From positions 1 to 46,497 of the forward strand of contig NZ_JAHBBI010000015.1 of the NCBI RefSeq assembly GCF_019331695.1: a stretch of 46,497 nucleotides of DNA, written 5' to 3'. A model generated the notes under the pieces. It did no database searches and had not been told where the DNA came from. It saw only the letters and a list, made by a program, of their open reading frames with translations. Of this stretch, positions 43,409 through 46,497 are shown piece by piece (position 1 is the stretch's first letter; each line of letters opens with the position of its first letter). The DNA comes from Bifidobacterium pluvialisilvae (GTDB lineage: Bacteria; Actinomycetota; Actinomycetes; Actinomycetales; Bifidobacteriaceae). The position numbers and the translations under genes are program-made.

Positions 43409-44236
43409 ATGAGCGAGCAGACGTTGTTCCATGGCAAGGCGCAGGCGTACGCCGACGCAAGACCCGACTATCCGGACGCGACGATCGGCTACGTCGGTTC
43501 GATGATTGCGGACGGTGCCGTCGTCGCCGACGTCGGCGCGGGGACAGGCAAGTTCACCGTGCCGATAGCGCGATACGGCGCGCGTCACGGCGGCGGCTCC
43601 GGCGCTGGCTCCTCCGGCTCCGGTCGTGGCTACGAGGTGCGCGCCGTCGAACCGGACGCCGACATGCGCGCCGCGCTGACCGAGGCGACGCGGCCGTACG
43701 CGAACGTCACGGTCGTGGACGGGTCGGCCGAGCATACGAATCTGTCGGATGCGAGCGTCGACGCCGTCGTCTGCGCGCAGGCGCTGCACTGGTTCGACCA
43801 CGACGCGTTCCTCGCCGAATGCCGACGCATCTCCCGTGGTCGGCGGCTTCTGCTGGTTTCGATATACAACGTCACGTCGTTCGATTCGGCGATGACCATC
43901 GGAGGCGGCGAATCCGGCGGCGTCGCCATCCCCGCCGACGGCCTCTCCCCGGAGCAGATGCACGAGGTCGTCGGCGTCAGCGGACGGCATTTCCGCGAGA
44001 CGACGGCCGAATTCTTCCATCATCCGACGATCAAACGATTCCCCAATCCGATTCATTACACGCGCGACGCATGGCGGGCCTATATGGACTCCCATTCGCA
44101 CAGTCCGTTGCCGACGGATCCCATCTATCCGGCGTTCCGCGCGCAGGTCGACGCCATCTTCGACGAACGGTCCGTCGACGGCATCCTGACCGACGACAAC
44201 GTCACCATGGTCGCCAGCGAACTGTTGGACGTCTGA
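43409..44236 (+). CDS. SAM-dependent methyltransferase, class I
   Basis: 275 residues. Motif I is VVADVGAGTGKFT (about 37-50), followed after a Gly/Ser-rich insertion (about 60-75) by motif II VEPDADM, VVDGSAEHTNL and the motif IV region VDAVVCAQALHWFD, typical of the ubiquinone/menaquinone-like methyltransferase group (Methyltransf_11). Substrate is unknown. ATG 43409 is preceded by TACTGT seven bases upstream, suggesting a leaderless message; GTG 43400 is in frame. The gene is divergent from the two-helix protein. Confidence 0.83.
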   Translation: MSEQTLFHGKAQAYADARPDYPDATIGYVGSMIADGAVVADVGAGTGKFTVPIARYGARHGGGSGAGSSGSGRGYEVRAVEPDADMRAALTEATRPYANVTVVDGSAEHTNLSDASVDAVVCAQALHWFDHDAFLAECRRISRGRRLLLVSIYNVTSFDSAMTIGGGESGGVAIPADGLSPEQMHEVVGVSGRHFRETTAEFFHHPTIKRFPNPIHYTRDAWRAYMDSHSHSPLPTDPIYPAFRAQVDAIFDERSVDGILTDDNVTMVASELLDV

Positions 44237-44254
44237 CGCCCCCGGAATCCGGAA

Positions 44255-44340
44255 TTATGGTGCTTTTCCGCCGTTTTCGCCGCGAAAAACGACCGAAACG
44301 CACCGTAAATCGCCGGGAACGGGGGTTTTGGCCCGTATGT
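44255..44340 (+). repeat. Hairpin repeat family H, copy 4
   Basis: Arms at about 44255-44278 and 44284-44308 with several mismatches (GTGC-TTTTCC-GCCG against CGACCGAAACGCAC), then the conserved tail CGCCGGGAACGGGGGTTTTG and GCCCGTATGT. It lies 18 bases after the methyltransferase stop, in a convergent gap. Confidence 0.85.
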
Positions 44341-44388
44341 TGGGGTGGGCGGAACGGTTTGCTGTCGCCGAAGTGTGTTCCGCGCGGT

Positions 44389-45735
44389 TCACGCTTTTCT
44401 CGTCGGGTCCTTTTGGAGGGTGAGGAAGACGAAGGCGACGACGAGGAGGATTGCGATGGACAGCACGCCGAGGCTGGCGTTGCCGGTGAGGGTGGTGGTC
44501 GTGGCGACGAGGAACGTGCCGAGGATCGACGCCGTCTTGCCGAAGATGTCGTAGAGGCCGTAGTACTCGTTCGCGTGGTCCTTGGGGATGATCTTGCCGT
44601 AGTACGAGCGGGAGAGCGCCTGGATGCCGCCCTGGAACATGCCGACGAGGATCGCGAGGATCCAGAACTCCAACGCCTCCTTGAGGAAGAACGTGGCGAA
44701 GAACACGATGCCCATGTACGCCACCACGGCGGCCATGATCATCGGCTTGCAGCCGAAGCGGCCGGCCAAGCGACCGTAGATGATCGCGCACGGGAACGCC
44801 ACGAACTGCGTGACCAGCAGCGCCACCACCAGCTGCGTGGAATCGATGCCCAGCTGCGTGCCGTACGACGTGCTCATCGAGATGACCGTGTTCACCGCGT
44901 CGATGTAGAAGAAGAACGCGACCATGAACATCCACAGCGGCTTGTTGCGTACGAGCTTGCGCAGCGTGCCGGCGAGCTCGGTGAACGTGCCGCGCACGGC
45001 CTCTCGCGTATGCTCGCGGGTGGCGCGGTAGTGGACCTGACGGTAGCTGGTGATGAGCGGGATGGTGAACGCCACCCACCACACGGCCGTGATGATGAAG
45101 CTCGCGCGAGTGCAGGCGACGGTGGACCAGCCGAGCAGCGCCGGACCGCCGAAGATCAGCGCGATGCAGGCGATGAACGGGACGGTGGAGCCCACATAGC
45201 CCCAGCCGTAGCCGTGCGAGGAGACCTTGTCCATGCGCTCGTTGGTGGTGGTGTCGATGAGCATGGAATCGTAGAACGTGAGCGAGCCGTTGAGGCCGAT
45301 GGTGGCGAGCACATACACGATGAGGAACGGCAGCCAGGCGAGCGGCAGCGCCATCGCGCAGCACATGACCGCGCCGGTGCCAAAGAAGCCGAGGAAGAAC
45401 TTGATTTTCATGCCCTGCACGTCGGCGATCGAGCCGAGCAGCGGCATGAGCAGGGCGATGACCAGCGAGGCGATGGTCTGCGCGTAGCCCCAGGCCGAAA
45501 CGATGTTGCCGTCGGCCGGCATCAGCGACTTCGCGTAGATGGGGATCACGGCGGTGGAGAGCAGCACGAACGCGGAATTGCCGACGTCGTAGATAATCCA
45601 CTTCTTTTCGCGTGTGGTGAGGCGGCCGCGCGGGGGAGTCGGGAACTCGCCGCTGGAGAGGGCCTGCGGGGCGTCCTGCCCTTTGATGGTGCCGGCGTGG
45701 TTGGCGGTGTCGGCGGTGGTGGGGTGGTCGGTCAT
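44389..45735 (-). CDS. MFS transporter, UMF1/Atg22-like
   Basis: 448 residues with about 12 membrane helices. WIIYDVGNSAFVLLSTAVIP in helix 1 and the paired motifs PLLGSIADVQGMKIKFF (helix 2-3 loop) and GRLAGRFGCKPMI (helix 8-9 loop) mark the UMF1 subgroup of major facilitators, related to yeast Atg22, an amino-acid effluxer. Substrate in bacteria is unknown. Start 45735 has GAGGAG a few bases upstream (a second GAGGAG lies 14 bases further). It converges on the methyltransferase gene. Confidence 0.9.
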   Translation of the reverse strand: MTDHPTTADTANHAGTIKGQDAPQALSSGEFPTPPRGRLTTREKKWIIYDVGNSAFVLLSTAVIPIYAKSLMPADGNIVSAWGYAQTIASLVIALLMPLLGSIADVQGMKIKFFLGFFGTGAVMCCAMALPLAWLPFLIVYVLATIGLNGSLTFYDSMLIDTTTNERMDKVSSHGYGWGYVGSTVPFIACIALIFGGPALLGWSTVACTRASFIITAVWWVAFTIPLITSYRQVHYRATREHTREAVRGTFTELAGTLRKLVRNKPLWMFMVAFFFYIDAVNTVISMSTSYGTQLGIDSTQLVVALLVTQFVAFPCAIIYGRLAGRFGCKPMIMAAVVAYMGIVFFATFFLKEALEFWILAILVGMFQGGIQALSRSYYGKIIPKDHANEYYGLYDIFGKTASILGTFLVATTTTLTGNASLGVLSIAILLVVAFVFLTLQKDPTRKA

Positions 45736-45977
45736 AATACTCCTCGCATACTCCTCGCTCGCATTCAGCTTTCATGGTAACGGCCGATTTCGGGTGCCGG
45801 AGCCCCCGAAAATGAACGCAGCGTGAATTGCCGAGCGCGGTTCGGTGCCGGAATCGGGCGGTTTCGACGTATCGAGGGGCTCCGGCCGGAGCAAATCGGC
45901 GGTGGAAGCGCTCCGACTGCTAGAGTGGCAGACAGTGAAGTGACGGTGGGTTCACTGGAAAGGTCGGTAGGTCGGCG

Positions 45978-46466
45978 ATGGACGAACGCGGGGATGACGG
46001 GCAGTCGGCCGGACGCCGGGAAGACGGTGTAGGCGCGTGGGCCGTGGGGAACGGCTCGGGAGCCGTGCCGCCCCACGATGGCGCCGGGTCGCCACGCGGC
46101 CGTCACGCGGCGCCCAGACACGCGGCGCGCTCGCCGTACGTTGCCGCCCCGAGCCCGGTGCCGCCCGCACCTGCGCAGCCGACGGCCTCCTATGCGCCGA
46201 ACCCGACGTACCCCACCCAGCCGATGCGGCCCATGCGCCCGGTGCCGCCGGCCTCGGTTCGGCAAGGGCAAACCGCCACGTCGTCTCCGTCTCCATCCCT
46301 GTCATCGGCCACGCCTGCCGCACCGGCCTACCCGTATGCGGCCGCGGCCCCGTCCGCCCCCCGCCCGGTTCCCGGAGCATCCCAAGGCACGGCCACCCAG
46401 CCGCCCTACCCGCAGACGTCCGCATCCCCGCACGCCGCCATCCCGGTTCCCCCGCCCCGACCGTAG
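45978..46466 (+). CDS. Proline/alanine-rich open frame at the window edge, uncertain
   Basis: 162 residues, intrinsically disordered: acidic/basic start, then Pro-Ala-Ser-Thr-Tyr repeats (PNPTYPTQPMRPMRPVPPAS, AYPYAAAAPSAPRPVPG) ending PVPPPRP. No hydrophobic segment or domain is visible. It looks like the disordered N-terminal tail of a larger membrane or secreted protein, with a TAG at 46464-46466 cutting it short of any domain; a frameshift or a genuine short protein are both possible, and the window ends 31 bases later. TAGAGT near 45921, in the context GCTAGAGTGG also found before the DUF2510 gene, may be its -10 box. RBS is weak. Confidence 0.4.
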   Translation: MDERGDDGQSAGRREDGVGAWAVGNGSGAVPPHDGAGSPRGRHAAPRHAARSPYVAAPSPVPPAPAQPTASYAPNPTYPTQPMRPMRPVPPASVRQGQTATSSPSPSLSSATPAAPAYPYAAAAPSAPRPVPGASQGTATQPPYPQTSASPHAAIPVPPPRP

Positions 46467-46497
46467 CCGCCCGCCGCGTCCCAGGCACCCATTCCAC

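Overview
The window is high-GC Gram-positive actinobacterial DNA, most likely Bifidobacterium or a close relative. The gpsA-ddl pair, sortase-type surface proteins, a fimbrial locus, a DUF2510 membrane protein, high-GC codon use and dense families of palindromic intergenic repeats all fit. No phage genes, complete insertion sequence or CRISPR array is visible, and I do not assign a species.

Layout. 0.3-9.5 kb: one giant gene for a ~3,090-residue surface protein with SdrB-like and tandem pilin-type Ig repeats and an atypical sorting signal (MARTG). 9.7-12.0 kb: gpsA and ddl (phospholipid precursor and peptidoglycan precursor synthesis). 12.2-15.1 kb: a two-gene AmmeMemoRadiSam system, with MEMO and AMMECR1 domains fused in one protein followed by the radical SAM enzyme. 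15.5-21.9 kb: GNAT acetyltransferase, MscS channel, amidohydrolase, nitroreductase and aspartate ammonia-lyase, separated by clusters of a GTCATCCTGAG-type palindromic repeat. 22.3-23.2 kb: an AT-richer island with an excisionase-like HTH gene and a truncated PIN toxin gene, bounded by 29-bp direct repeats. 23.7-27.8 kb: pilus tip and backbone genes with no sortase gene beside them. 27.9-31.4 kb: an IS3-OrfA-like HTH protein, a beta-helix surface protein and a Gly/Ser-rich single-pass membrane protein. 31.9-35.6 kb: a fused double ABC exporter broken by one in-frame amber codon just before its second Walker A. 36.0-36.5 kb: a flavodoxin-fold oxidoreductase. 36.7-37.1 kb: four tRNAs (Gly, Val, Val, Ala). 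37.1-38.2 kb: a gene-free region of three degenerate repeat arrays and two strong hairpins. 38.2-46.5 kb: amino-acid permease, DUF2510 protein, ClC channel, two-helix membrane protein, methyltransferase, UMF1-type MFS transporter and a proline-rich open frame at the edge.

The main themes are cell-surface display (giant adhesin, pilus, beta-helix protein) and an unusual density of small repeats. At least four repeat families are shared between loci: a ~85-bp hairpin after four plus-strand genes, the GTCATCCTGAG palindrome at six sites, a 15-17-bp terminal-inverted-repeat element, and a GGCCCCC/GTCGGC double hairpin. The last two each have one copy inside a protein linker. In several gaps the same short word is re-used in neighbouring hairpins, which differs from locus to locus and is the pattern I find hardest to explain.
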